DNA of 32,209 bases from Spirulina sp. SIO3F2 (GCA_010672165.1 JAAHHN010000062.1:1-32209), one strand, 5' to 3'; positions 9,688 through 17,825 are shown, counted from the stretch's first letter. Numbers and translations: made by a program. The notes: generated by a model not told the origin, from the letters alone.

Positions 9688-9787
9688 AGGGAACCTCAAT
9701 TAATTGCTATTTTTATGATTTTCGAGAGCTGAAACAACGAGAATTCGTTCTAATCTAGCTCAGAATCTGAATTTTTTGAGGTTCCCT
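9688..9787. repeat. 100-bp element bounded by 12-bp perfect inverted repeats
   Basis: AGGGAACCTCAA (9688-9699) is the exact reverse complement of TTGAGGTTCCCT (9776-9787), with an AT-rich interior between. It lies between porin copies 3 and 2, upstream of the copy 2 start. It could be a MITE-like insertion, a long-range stem in the leader region, or a regulatory site. No clear target-site duplication is visible. Confidence 0.5.
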
Positions 9788-9870
9788 ATTAAGTTAAGTC
9801 ATCAGAGGCTCATAAAAAATATCCTGAGTACGTTGGAATTGAACGTTTTGAGTCTCAAATCAATACCTAA

Positions 9871-9905
9871 AGAGAAGGAGCAAGTTTAAAACTTGCTCCT
9901 TCTCT
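9871..9905 (-). terminator. 17-bp palindromic hairpin after the third SLH porin
   Basis: The two 17-nt arms, 9871-9887 and 9889-9905, are exact reverse complements around a single A. It lies 37 bp past the porin stop at 9942. The core GGAGCAAGT...ACTTGCTCC is shared with the hairpin after copy 2, so the terminator was probably duplicated with the gene. Confidence 0.75.
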
Positions 9906-9941
9906 AAATTAAACCTTCGAGCTAATCACCAAGTTGGTCAT

Positions 9942-11585
9942 TTAGAAAGAGAAGGTGGTTCGGATGGTGCCAACCAACGCATCGTTATCGATCTGGTTGG
10001 GGGCGGTTAGCCAAATAACACCCGGGGTGATCGAGATTTGATCGGTGAGCTGGTACTTGTAGAACAGCTCAATGTGATAAGGGGTTTCGTCTGTGTAGAA
10101 GGAACCTGAAGAAAGATTAACGTTCCCTGCATAGGGTTGAGCACCGGCAAAGAGACCTAAGAGGTTACCCTCACCACCCAAGTCGGGGAAGGCAAGTCCT
10201 AAACCGTAAGTCCAGACTTCAGCGTTACCTGTGGCAACACTGGTGGCAATGACATCGGTGTAGGTGAAGAAACCGTTGAGGGAAATATCATCGCTGATTG
10301 CCCAAGCCAGTTCTGCACCGTAGGAATTACTTGATTTGCCAACACCATTCAAATTAGCTGACGCAGTCCCAACACCGAGATCAAAGAGATCGTTGCCGCT
10401 GGGGTGGTAGCCGTGGACGTAGGTGAAGCCCAAGGAAATGTCTTCGGTGATATCACCAGCAATTTGACCCAAAATGCCATAGTCACCCGAGAAGAGACCT
10501 TGAGTTGCATTGTTGGCGGTGGAGGAGAGATAACCCACGGAAAGGGTGAATTTGTCACCGAGAGGATAGTTCAAACCAGCACCAGCACCAGCACCGATCG
10601 CGTAGATGGGGTTCTCAGAGGCAAATTGAGAGAGAGCGCCCTTACCATTGGTGTAGTCCTGGAAGTAGGGGCTGAGGGTGGGAACAAAGTCATCCCAGAT
10701 GCCGCCATTGGCAGCGATAAAGCCCTGAGCTTTATCACCAATGGGTAGGTAGTAAGCCAACCAGTCAATGACTACACCGTTTGCATTGCCATCATTAAAA
10801 GTCTGGGTATTTTCTTTGGTGTCTTGACCAGCGAAGAGACCTACGCCATTGTTGATGTTAAGTCCAGGCTTGGCCAAGTTTCCAGTGTTCAAGCGGGTTG
10901 CCAAGAGGTCTTCACCCGTGAAGCTGGTGTTGAGGGTAAGACGAGCGCGATAACCGAAGGTGATTTCGTCATCCGTGTTATTGACCACTGCACCAGTTGT
11001 TGTACCTTGGCTACTGGTGAAGGTCTCATTACCACCGATCAAGCTAGTTGCAGCCATGATCACCTCACCCGTGAGCTTGGTGGTGGTGGAGAAGCTGTTG
11101 TCTTCCAAGAAAGAAACGCGGCTTTCTAGGGCATCCACACGGGCACCGAGAGCAGCCAGCTCAGCTTCGAAATCTTCCATCAGGCGCTGAATCGCATCCA
11201 GATCTTCACGGGTGACAAAGTCAGCCGTCGTTTCAGCAATCAGGCGCTCAATTTGCTGCATACAAGCATTTAAGCCCGCAGCGAATTCGTAACGGGAGAG
11301 GGCCCGGTTGCCTCGGAAGGTGCCGTTGGGATACCCCTTGAGGCAGTCGTAGCGACGCACTAAGTCGTCCAACGCTTGATACGCCCAGTCAGAAGGGGAC
11401 ACATCGCTAAACTGCGCTGCACCAACGCCACCTTGATCAAAGCTAAACTCGGACTCATAGGCGTCCATCTGACCAAAGAGTGCTTCAACCTCGTTTAGAG
11501 ATTGAGCCGTCGCTGCGGTTGCACTCAGACCCACTGTGGCCAGGGCCACAGTGGAAATCTGTAAGGCTTTGTTTTTAAATACCAT
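9942..11585 (-). CDS. SLH-domain OprB-type outer-membrane porin, copy 3
   Basis: This 547-aa paralogue carries a signal peptide (MVFKNKALQISTVALATVG), an SLH domain (FSDVSPSDWAYQALDDLVRR), a coiled coil and a C-terminal barrel ending TIRTTFSF. The conserved Cys pair in YDCLKG and LNACMQQ is present in all four porins of the window. ATG 11585 follows the GTGAGGAG Shine-Dalgarno, as in the other tandem copies. It is the first gene of the porin run, divergent from leuS, with about 245 bp between the two starts that must hold both promoters. Each of the three genes has its own downstream hairpin, which suggests partly separate transcripts rather than one simple operon. Confidence 0.93.
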   Translation of the reverse strand: MVFKNKALQISTVALATVGLSATAATAQSLNEVEALFGQMDAYESEFSFDQGGVGAAQFSDVSPSDWAYQALDDLVRRYDCLKGYPNGTFRGNRALSRYEFAAGLNACMQQIERLIAETTADFVTREDLDAIQRLMEDFEAELAALGARVDALESRVSFLEDNSFSTTTKLTGEVIMAATSLIGGNETFTSSQGTTTGAVVNNTDDEITFGYRARLTLNTSFTGEDLLATRLNTGNLAKPGLNINNGVGLFAGQDTKENTQTFNDGNANGVVIDWLAYYLPIGDKAQGFIAANGGIWDDFVPTLSPYFQDYTNGKGALSQFASENPIYAIGAGAGAGLNYPLGDKFTLSVGYLSSTANNATQGLFSGDYGILGQIAGDITEDISLGFTYVHGYHPSGNDLFDLGVGTASANLNGVGKSSNSYGAELAWAISDDISLNGFFTYTDVIATSVATGNAEVWTYGLGLAFPDLGGEGNLLGLFAGAQPYAGNVNLSSGSFYTDETPYHIELFYKYQLTDQISITPGVIWLTAPNQIDNDALVGTIRTTFSF

Positions 11586-11831
11586 CTGGAATCTGCTCCT
11601 CACAAATCAATTAGGTTAGGCAGGATTTTTGTATAACACCATCTAGATTAATCAGACTGAAGTTTTACCTTAATCTCTGATTAATCTCTGAGATGCTAGC
11701 ACAAAAATAAAAATGTGATCTGTATTCGATAATTTAGTTTAGACAGGGGTAAATAGAGAGAATTTTGTTCCGTAACACGACATATTACAGGCTACAATAC
11801 CTGCGATGTGTTTTAGACGCCAAGGAGAACT

Positions 11832-14399
11832 GTGGTGGAGTCCCGCTATCAAGCTGACGCAATCGAATCGAAATGGCAGCAACATTGGGCGAGTGCGGGG
11901 TTAGATCAAACCCCAGACCAGACGGAGCAACCCAAATTCTATGCCCTCTCCATGTTTCCCTACCCGTCTGGGAATCTGCACATGGGCCATGTTCGTAACT
12001 ATGTGATCACTGACGTAATCGCGCGTCTCAAGCGAATGCAAGGCTATCGGGTACTTCATCCCATGGGTTGGGATGCCTTTGGGTTGCCAGCAGAGAATGC
12101 GGCCATTGACCGGGGTGTGGCACCTGCCCAATGGACACATCAGAATATTGCCCAGATGCGTCAGCAACTTCAGGAGTTGGGCTTGTCCTTAGATTGGCAG
12201 CGGGAGGTGGCTACTTGCTTCCCAGACTATTACAAATGGACGCAATGGCTCTTTTTGCAGTTCTACGCGGCCGGTTTGGCCTATCAAAAAGAAGCGGCGG
12301 TCAATTGGGACCCGATTGATCAAACGGTTCTAGCCAATGAACAGGTCGATAGTGAAGGGAAGTCTTGGCGATCGGGCGCGATCGTTGAGCGCAAGCTCCT
12401 GCGGCAATGGTTTTTGAAGATCACCGACTATGCCGAAGAATTGTTACAAGACCTTGACAAGCTTTCGGGCTGGCCCGATCGCGTCAAAACCATGCAAGCC
12501 AATTGGATTGGCAAGTCTGTTGGGGCTTATTTGGAATTTCCGGTGGTGGGCATGGATGAAAAAGTCGCCGTGTTTACAACCCGCCCCGATACGGTCTATG
12601 GCGTCACTTATGTGGTCTTGGCACCAGAGCACCCGTTGACGCCAAAAGTGACGACTAGCGATCGCGCCGAAGCAGTAGACGCCTTTATTGCTGAAGTGAG
12701 CCAAACCAGCGAGCAGGAGCGCACTGCCGAAGACAAGCCTAAGCGCGGCATTCCCACGGGCGGCATGGTGGTTAATCCATTTAATGGCGAAGCAGTCCCG
12801 ATCTTAATTGCAGACTATGTTCTCTATGAATACGGCACAGGCGCAGTGATGGGCGTTCCGGCTCATGATGCCCGAGACTTTAAGTTTGCCACCCAGAACC
12901 AGATGCCAATCAAGACGGTGATTATCCCTGAAGGGGGTGATGCCGACGCAACCTTAGAGGCGGCATACACCGAACCGGGCATTATGGTCAATTCCGGAGA
13001 CTTCGACGGCATCCCTTCCACCGAAGGCAAACAAAAGATTATTGAGCACGCCGAAACCCAAAACTACGGTAAAGCCAGGGTACAGTATCGTTTGCGCGAT
13101 TGGCTCATTTCCCGCCAACGCTATTGGGGTTGCCCAATTCCGGTGATCCATTGCCCCAGTTGTGGCACGGTTCCGGTTCCTGATGAACAATTGCCAGTGG
13201 AACTGCCGAGCAATGTAGAATTCAGTGGTCGTGGCCCGTCGCCGTTGGCAAAGCTGGACGATTGGGTGAATGTGCCATGCCCCAGTTGTGGTGAACCGGC
13301 CAAGCGCGAGACGGACACAATGGATACGTTCATCGATTCGTCTTGGTATTTCTTGCGCTATACCGATGCCCAGAATACCGGGCAGGCATTTGAGCGCGAT
13401 CGCGTCAATGATTGGATGGCGGTGGATCAATATGTAGGGGGTATCGAGCACGCCATCTTGCATCTATTATATTCTCGCTTTTTTACCAAGGTGTTGCGCG
13501 ATCGGGGTTTGCTCAACTTTGATGAGCCTTTCAGCCGCTTGCTGACTCAAGGGATGGTGCAGGGCATTACCTACAAAAACCCAGTAACGAATAAATACGT
13601 TGCTCCGGCAGATGTGGCTGATCCGGAAAACCCGGTTGATCCCGCAACGGGTGATGCGCTGGAGGTCTTTTACGAGAAGATGTCGAAATCTAAGTACAAC
13701 GGTGTTGACCCCAAAGCTGTCCTCGGTAAGTACGGTGCAGACACCGCACGAATGTTTATCCTTTTCAAAGCACCACCGGAAAAAGACCTGGAGTGGGATG
13801 ATGCTGATGTGGAAGGTCAGTTTCGCTTCTTGAATCGGGTTTGGCGTGTGGTGCAGGGTGTGATTGAGCAGCCGATTACTGGAGAAACTCCTGACAAACT
13901 CTCAAAACCTGAAAAAGATCTGCGACGGGCAATTCATACGGCGATCAAAGAAATCACCGAAGACCTTGACGGCGATTATCAATTTAATACTGCGGTTTCG
14001 GAGTTGATGAAGCTCAATAATGCGCTCACCGATGCCAAATGCACCAATTCTCCTGTTTATCAGGAGGGGATTGAAACGCTGCTGAAGCTCCTCGCGCCTT
14101 TTGCCCCTCACCTCGCAGAGGAACTCTGGAGCCAGTTGGGTCACTCTGATTCGATCCATCAGGCTGCTTGGCCGGTGCTGGATGAGTCAGCGTTGGTTGT
14201 GGATGAAATCCCGCTGGTGGTGCAAATCATGGGCAAGAAGCGGGATGTGATTCAAGTACCAGCGAGTGCGAGCAAAGCGGAGCTAGAGGCGTTGGCGCGA
14301 GGCTCGGAGAAGGTACAGCCTTATTTGGAGGGGACTGAGGTGAAGAAGGTGATTGTGGTGCCGGGTAAGTTGGTGAACTTTGTGGTGGCGAAGAAGTAA
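11832..14399 (+). CDS. leuS: Leucyl-tRNA synthetase
   Basis: This class I synthetase charges tRNA-Leu and proofreads through a CP1 editing domain. The 855 aa match bacterial LeuRS. The HIGH-type motif is visible as [14 protein letters not shown] (near residues 44-57). The CP1 editing region includes [12 protein letters not shown] and [15 protein letters not shown]. Paired Cys ([17 protein letters not shown]) suggest a Zn site, and KMSKS lies at residues 616-620 ([14 protein letters not shown]). The C-terminus ends [17 protein letters not shown]. The start is a GTG at 11832, placed 4 nt after a strong AAGGAG; a second GTG follows at once and could serve instead. It is divergent from the porin run. 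Confidence 0.97.
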   Translation: MVESRYQADAIESKWQQHWASAGLDQTPDQTEQPKFYALSMFPYPSGNLHMGHVRNYVITDVIARLKRMQGYRVLHPMGWDAFGLPAENAAIDRGVAPAQWTHQNIAQMRQQLQELGLSLDWQREVATCFPDYYKWTQWLFLQFYAAGLAYQKEAAVNWDPIDQTVLANEQVDSEGKSWRSGAIVERKLLRQWFLKITDYAEELLQDLDKLSGWPDRVKTMQANWIGKSVGAYLEFPVVGMDEKVAVFTTRPDTVYGVTYVVLAPEHPLTPKVTTSDRAEAVDAFIAEVSQTSEQERTAEDKPKRGIPTGGMVVNPFNGEAVPILIADYVLYEYGTGAVMGVPAHDARDFKFATQNQMPIKTVIIPEGGDADATLEAAYTEPGIMVNSGDFDGIPSTEGKQKIIEHAETQNYGKARVQYRLRDWLISRQRYWGCPIPVIHCPSCGTVPVPDEQLPVELPSNVEFSGRGPSPLAKLDDWVNVPCPSCGEPAKRETDTMDTFIDSSWYFLRYTDAQNTGQAFERDRVNDWMAVDQYVGGIEHAILHLLYSRFFTKVLRDRGLLNFDEPFSRLLTQGMVQGITYKNPVTNKYVAPADVADPENPVDPATGDALEVFYEKMSKSKYNGVDPKAVLGKYGADTARMFILFKAPPEKDLEWDDADVEGQFRFLNRVWRVVQGVIEQPITGETPDKLSKPEKDLRRAIHTAIKEITEDLDGDYQFNTAVSELMKLNNALTDAKCTNSPVYQEGIETLLKLLAPFAPHLAEELWSQLGHSDSIHQAAWPVLDESALVVDEIPLVVQIMGKKRDVIQVPASASKAELEALARGSEKVQPYLEGTEVKKVIVVPGKLVNFVVAKK

Positions 14400-14416
14400 A
14401 AATACCATCTAGAAAG

Positions 14417-14444
14417 TTGGGGCGATCGATTCAGGTTGCCCCAA
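14417..14444 (+). terminator. Weak hairpin after leuS
   Basis: TTGGGGC and GCCCCAA form a 7-bp stem 17 bp after the leuS stop, but the loop is 14 nt and no T tract follows. It may attenuate transcription into the downstream toxin gene or have no role. Confidence 0.3.
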
Positions 14445-14497
14445 GACAATGAAGAAGACAGAATATCGTCTAGAACTAAACTTTATGGGTGCTTTCG

Positions 14498-14854
14498 ATG
14501 GATAAGTGGAGCGTCGAATTTTGTGAGGAGTTTGACCAAGAGTTTGCTGGATTCTCTCGCGGTCTGAAAACTGCGATCGCTCTTCGCCTTAAGCTCCTTG
14601 CTGTGGGTGGGCCTAGCCTAGGGCGACCAATCGTCGATACACTCAATGGCTCTAAGCACGCTAATATGAAGGAACTACGTCTCAGTTTTGATGGGTGTCC
14701 GTGGCGTCTTGCATTTGCTTTTGATCCAAATCGTAAAGCAATCGTTCTTGTCGCGGCCAATAAGTCAGGTGTACCGCAACGAAAGTTTTACAAAACCTTG
14801 ATCAAGACCGCAGATCAACGACTTGATAATTACCTTAGAAATTCTGGAGAATGA
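14498..14854 (+). CDS. HigB/Gp49-type toxin of a type II toxin-antitoxin pair
   Basis: This 118-aa RelE/ParE-superfamily protein of the HigB (phage Gp49-like) type is expected to be an mRNA interferase. Family features seen are the N-terminal WSVEFCEEFDQEF, the helix GLKTAIALRLKLL, the central GPSLGRPIVDTL...MKELRLSFDG, the strand WRLAFAFDPNRKAIVLVA and the basic C-terminal stretch KSGVPQRKFYKTLIKTADQR. ATG 14498 fits the family N-terminus (MDKWSVEF); an in-frame GTG at 14489 is the alternative. Its stop overlaps the next ATG by 4 bp (ATGA), the usual toxin-first HigBA arrangement. The toxin reads as full length, although its antitoxin is shortened. Confidence 0.85.
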   Translation: MDKWSVEFCEEFDQEFAGFSRGLKTAIALRLKLLAVGGPSLGRPIVDTLNGSKHANMKELRLSFDGCPWRLAFAFDPNRKAIVLVAANKSGVPQRKFYKTLIKTADQRLDNYLRNSGE

Positions 14855-15051
14855 GAATGGGACGAACATTGGATGAAGTTATCAGCGCTCTACCACAATC
14901 TCATCAGGATGAAATTGTTCAGAAAACAGAAGAATTTATCCTTGAAAATAAGTTATATGAACAGTACCCAGAGTTCCTTGAACTGATTAGTCCAGAGGAA
15001 AGGGCAAAACTTCAAGGCGTCAGTATGTCGAGTTCAGGGCGTTCCGCATAA
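14851..15051 (+). CDS. HigA-like antitoxin lacking the HTH domain
   Basis: The 66-aa N-terminus GRTLDEVISALPQSHQDEIV matches the start of XRE-type HigA antitoxins that partner Gp49 toxins, where a helix of this kind precedes the HTH. Here the HTH (expected near residues 35-95) is absent and replaced by EQYPEFLELISPEERAKLQG and a Ser-rich end. ATG 14851 overlaps the toxin stop; ATG 14857 (MGRTLDEV) is an alternative. Without the HTH it could still bind toxin but should not bind DNA, or it may be a decayed copy. Its stop overlaps the ATG of the next small frame by one base (TAATG). The identification rests on the N-terminus and the context. Confidence 0.6.
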   Translation: MRMGRTLDEVISALPQSHQDEIVQKTEEFILENKLYEQYPEFLELISPEERAKLQGVSMSSSGRSA

Positions 15052-15227
15052 TGGATTTTGGACGCTATTCTTATGGTGTGTTTTGGTCTGAGGAAGATCA
15101 GAAATTTATTGGTTTGTGTGAGGAATTTCCGCTACTAAGTCATTTGGATGAATTCTCAGATCTAGCTTTTACGGGAATTAAAGCATTAGTCAAAGATGTA
15201 GTTGAGTATCGAGGCCAGCAGAATTAA
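15051..15227 (+). pseudogene. HicB-like antitoxin fragment (58 aa)
   Basis: This short frame encodes YSYGVFWSEEDQKFIGLCEE followed by FPLLSHLDEFSDLAFTGIKA and LVKDVVEYRG. That is the N-terminal fold of HicB-family antitoxins (the SEEDxxFxGLCxEFPxLSHLD type). The usual C-terminal DNA-binding part, about 50 residues, is missing. After the TAA stop the same frame goes on with APEPV, resembling the family hinge, then stops again. This suggests a nonsense change followed by decay, but a short functional protein is possible. It overlaps the preceding HigA-like stop by one base, so it would be translationally coupled. No HicA toxin is nearby. Confidence 0.6.
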
Positions 15228-15253
15228 TATGCTCCTGAACCTGTGACAGTGCC

Positions 15254-15395
15254 TACTGCCGTGGCACGCCTTATTTAGTGCATTCGATTAACCAGTCAAT
15301 GGAACCTCAAAACAGTTATCCCTGTTGGGTTTTGTGCCTCGACCCAATCTACAACCTACAATCTATTGTACTATTTTAGCTGTGCCACGGCACTA
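15254..15395. repeat. MITE-like repeat with about 14-bp terminal inverted repeats
   Basis: TACTGCCGTGGCAC (15254-15267) matches the reverse complement of GTGCCACGGCACTA (15382-15395) at 13 of 14 positions. The interior has no reading frame and contains a GGGTCGAGGCAC...CCCAACA-like stretch on the minus strand. That resembles a short interspersed repeat common in filamentous cyanobacteria (from memory). It fills the gap between the TA remnant and the dioxygenase gene. Confidence 0.55.
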
Positions 15396-15422
15396 CTGTT
15401 TTAAAAGGGAAGTTCCAAGACA

Positions 15423-16046
15423 ATGACCCATGATTACATTGAATATTCCAACAGTATTTACACAGTATCCAACTTGCTCTCAGAAGAACGCTGTGCAGAA
15501 CTGATCGCGCTCTCTGAACAGATGGGCTACAATTCAGCCCCGATCACCACAGAACGGGGATTTGAAATCAAACAAAATATTCGCAACAATACTCGCGTTA
15601 TTTTAGATTCCATCGAATTAGCTGAGGAGTTTTGGTCTTTAGTCGAGCCTTGGGTGGTAAGCGATTGGAGAACTTGTAAGGCAGTTGGACTCAATGAGCG
15701 ATTTCGATTTTACCGATACGATTCAGGACAACAGTTTGATTGGCATCGGGATGGGATCTATCGGCGTAAAAATGGACAGAAGAGCCTGTTTACTGTGATT
15801 TTCTACCTCAACGCTGACTTTGATGGTGGCCTGACAGAATTCAGGGATTTAGAAATCCCCATAGAAGCAGGTTCAGCCCTATTCTTCTGGCATTCTGAGC
15901 TGCACCGGGGGTCTCCCGTGACGGCAGGACGAAAATATGTGCTCCGGACTGATGTAATGTACAGTCCAGAGCCGACGTTTAAAACGTGCCAGGTTAGTGA
16001 CCTTCCCTTGTCTCTCTATCATGGCGATCGTCATGCGTGGTCTTGA
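15423..16046 (+). CDS. 2-oxoglutarate/Fe(II) dioxygenase, prolyl 4-hydroxylase-like
   Basis: This 207-aa protein has the double-stranded beta-helix signature of the P4Hc family. H108 and D110 (FDWHRDG) with distal H161 (SELHRGSPV) would bind Fe(II). R175 (KYVLRTDVMY) is placed to bind 2-oxoglutarate. Family members hydroxylate protein or small-molecule substrates; the substrate here is unknown. The ATG at 15423 follows GGGAAGTTCCAAGACA, a weak ribosome binding site. It stands alone between a repeat and a trpB remnant, in a part of the window that looks like accessory DNA. It is a different subfamily from the PiuC-type protein at 22772-23431. Confidence 0.88.
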   Translation: MTHDYIEYSNSIYTVSNLLSEERCAELIALSEQMGYNSAPITTERGFEIKQNIRNNTRVILDSIELAEEFWSLVEPWVVSDWRTCKAVGLNERFRFYRYDSGQQFDWHRDGIYRRKNGQKSLFTVIFYLNADFDGGLTEFRDLEIPIEAGSALFFWHSELHRGSPVTAGRKYVLRTDVMYSPEPTFKTCQVSDLPLSLYHGDRHAWS

Positions 16047-16229
16047 TTTTGGGGCATAATCCCAATTACAACAGAGCCATCTTACGAGAACCAGCAACAA
16101 GCTAAAGGGTAGAGTAGACATAACCACTCACCCGGATCTAGCGATTTGGCAGAACCACCGTGTATACAGGGATTTTGCGGGAAATCCTCCCTACTAATAA
16201 AGGGCTATTGAATCAAGTCTTGAGCCACC

Positions 16230-16470
16230 GTGACCACCACACCACTTCCCTCTATCACCCCCCAACCCAATGCTCTTGGCTTCGGCGGCAAATATGTCCC
16301 CGAGACCCTGATGCCCGCCCTGAGCGAACTCGAAGCTGCCTATGAACAGTATCGGCGCGATTCTCAATTCCTTTGGCTTGTGTGGGCGGTGGCTCCAACG
16401 CGATGGGGGTGTTTCATAACTTTCTCGAAGAAAAGACGGTGCGGATCATTGGTGTCGGGATCGTCCTCCT
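16230..16470 (+). pseudogene. trpB: Tryptophan synthase beta-chain remnant with large internal deletion
   Basis: The first part, from GTG 16230, reads [20 protein letters not shown] and [20 protein letters not shown], the canonical N-terminus of TrpB. After about residue 46 the frame shifts: from 16376 another frame reads [20 protein letters not shown] and TVRIIGVG. That is the PLP-phosphate-binding glycine loop normally near residue 230. About 185 codons, including the catalytic Lys region, are therefore missing, and everything after the loop is gone too. A three-residue gap is also likely after NALG compared with usual TrpB. It cannot make a working enzyme. A complete trpB is presumably elsewhere in the genome, so this would be a dead duplicate. 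Confidence 0.88.
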
Positions 16471-16471
16471 C

Positions 16472-17038
16472 TAGCTGTGTCTTCAACTGAGGCAGTTTTT
16501 TAAAAGGCTTCTTGGGCTTCGGGGTCGGCTTTGGTGTGGTGGGGACGGGGGCGTTGCTACGATTGATTCAGCTTTGGTTCCAGATCTCTTCGCTCGTCCA
16601 GTCACTTTCTCTATCCATCTCGCTACCTTCGGCCCTGTCCAGATGCCCCCATCCTAAGTACAGGACAAAAAGAGGAGAGGGTTGAATAGGATTTGCTTTG
16701 CTGAATAAATCCCCCTCCCCTGTCTGAAGATCAATCCCTCTGTTGACAAGAATCACGTTGAAAGTGTGACATTCCCTACAAAACATTCTGTGGAGACAAG
16801 ACAAGATACAAATGGGAACCAAAAGCAGATTAGCATTGTTCCCAGATGTAAAGAATATAAAGCCATTGCAAAGCTACTGTAAAGCAACAATAAAGTTGCT
16901 TTAGCCCTACGGTGATTCTGGCAATTGTCAATGTTTTAAACCATTCAATTTGCGAGAATCATTCGGAAACTCTAGCTTGGTCTTTGTAGTCTTTTAAAGT
17001 TAAGGAACTGTGCCAAACACAACGCACAGAACAAAAAA
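16472..17038. other. Gene-poor stretch after the trpB remnant
   Basis: No convincing gene is seen here. On the minus strand a Pro/Lys-rich frame ([20 protein letters not shown], about 16475-16565) is interrupted by TGA near 16568 and continues upstream in the same frame (ESDWTSEEIWNQS). This may be a decayed gene, or chance. The last 170 bp before 17039 are AT-rich and probably carry the promoter of the next gene. Confidence 0.4.
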
Positions 17039-17425
17039 ATGGTTGATGCCACAAACTACCCTCCGCGATCGATCAACTTGAGCGATTTGTCTCCCCAGCT
17101 CATCACTCCCAAGTTTCCTAAAGTGCCCCAATGGGGCCGACTGCTCCAAAAACTTCAAGATTTCGGCAAAGCCCCGCTCCAGCTTCTAAAAGCTCGGATT
17201 GATCAAGTTGAAGTGCAGGATGCAGATTTGGCTCATCTACTCTGTCAGCTCATTCCTGCCCAATGCCCATTTGAGCGTGATATTAAAGTCTTCGGTAAGG
17301 TGCTCTTCCATATCCCGCCGATGTGCAAACTCAATCCGTTCTATGAGCAGGTGGTTTTCCTCCGCTTTCGGGCATTGTGCTATTTGGCGGATGAATGTGG
17401 AGAAGACGTTGGTCAATACTGCTAA
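17039..17425 (+). CDS. Mo-dependent nitrogenase C-terminal-domain protein
   Basis: This 128-aa cytoplasmic protein carries, over residues 65-128, the cyanobacterial Mo-nitrogenase C-terminus-type domain. The signature is IPAQCPFERDIKVFGKVLFH, then IPPMCKLNPFYEQ and RFRALCYLADECGEDV. Three to four Cys are well placed for metal binding (QCPF, MCKL, ADECG), which is inference. The domain is found fused to some nitrogenase proteins but mostly stands alone in cyanobacteria, including non-fixers, and its function is not known. No nif genes are in the window. ATG 17039 follows an A-rich leader without a clear Shine-Dalgarno. It appears to be monocistronic. Confidence 0.85.
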   Translation: MVDATNYPPRSINLSDLSPQLITPKFPKVPQWGRLLQKLQDFGKAPLQLLKARIDQVEVQDADLAHLLCQLIPAQCPFERDIKVFGKVLFHIPPMCKLNPFYEQVVFLRFRALCYLADECGEDVGQYC

Positions 17426-17471
17426 ACCGCATTTAGGTTAGACAGGTCGTTTTTGTAGGGTAATACCTCCG

Positions 17472-17580
17472 CAATACTGTTCGGTTCAGCTCGGCATTTC
17501 ATGAGCCACATAAGCAGCGTTGAACTTCCTGTAGCTGCGTTGCTAGCATTGAGCAACTTGCTTGTATTCGAACAGTATTG
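17472..17580. repeat. 109-bp stretch bounded by 12-bp perfect inverted repeats
   Basis: CAATACTGTTCG (17472-17483) is the exact reverse complement of CGAACAGTATTG (17569-17580). The interior has a second partial self-complementarity rich in TTGCTAGCA-type sequence. It has no reading frame and no clear target duplication. It could be a folded 3' UTR or small RNA, or a miniature mobile element. Confidence 0.5.
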
Positions 17581-17651
17581 AAATTGAATACCTTCGTGCC
17601 TAACCCAGTAGGGTCTGGATAAGCAACGAGGAGAATTGCCCCTAAAGTATT

Positions 17652-17695
17652 TTTAAAACTGACGTATTGCTCGCTTGCAATACGTCAGTTTTAAA
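17652..17695. terminator. Perfect 19-bp hairpin, probable bidirectional terminator
   Basis: The arms 17652-17670 and 17677-17695 are exact 19-nt reverse complements around the loop TCGCTT. The arm ends are TTTAAAAC and GTTTTAAA, so transcripts from either side end in a U-rich stem base. It lies between the convergent Mo-nitrogenase-domain gene (stop 17425) and the glycosyltransferase gene (stop 17929), fitting a shared terminator. The perfect stem could also come from a mobile element. Confidence 0.65.
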
Positions 17696-17713
17696 TTGCT
17701 GTTTAGCAACGGA

Positions 17714-17825
17714 CTAGTACCGCAGGGCGGAAGTTCAAAGTGCAGAGTTCAAAGTTCAAAGTGTCTGTATGACAGATATCGGGTGGATTTTGAATAGGTG
17801 GCTTACTTCCGCCGTCGAGTACTAG
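17714..17825. mobile_element. MITE-like element, copy A (112 bp)
   Basis: It begins CTAGTACCGCAGGGCGGAAG and ends CTTCCGCCGTCGAGTACTAG. The 21-bp ends are inverted repeats with 17 of 21 matches. Copy B at 31278-31367 has the same ends and shares internal blocks (TTCA-AGTGC, CTGTATGACAG versus CTTGTATAACAG, and TTTTGAATAG-TGGCTTA). Copy A has about 20 bp extra, from a tandem TTCAAAG repeat. It has no coding capacity, so it must be mobilised in trans if it is active. Confidence 0.8.

Noticed and set aside
11765-11798. Possible sigma70 promoter before leuS (TACAAT at 11793)
   Set aside because: There is no acceptable -35 box at normal spacing, so the promoter is not listed.
16568-16822. 84-aa minus-strand frame
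   Set aside because: It has no family resemblance and an odd Cys/His-rich start. It may at most be part of a decayed gene together with the Pro/Lys-rich frame beyond its stop.
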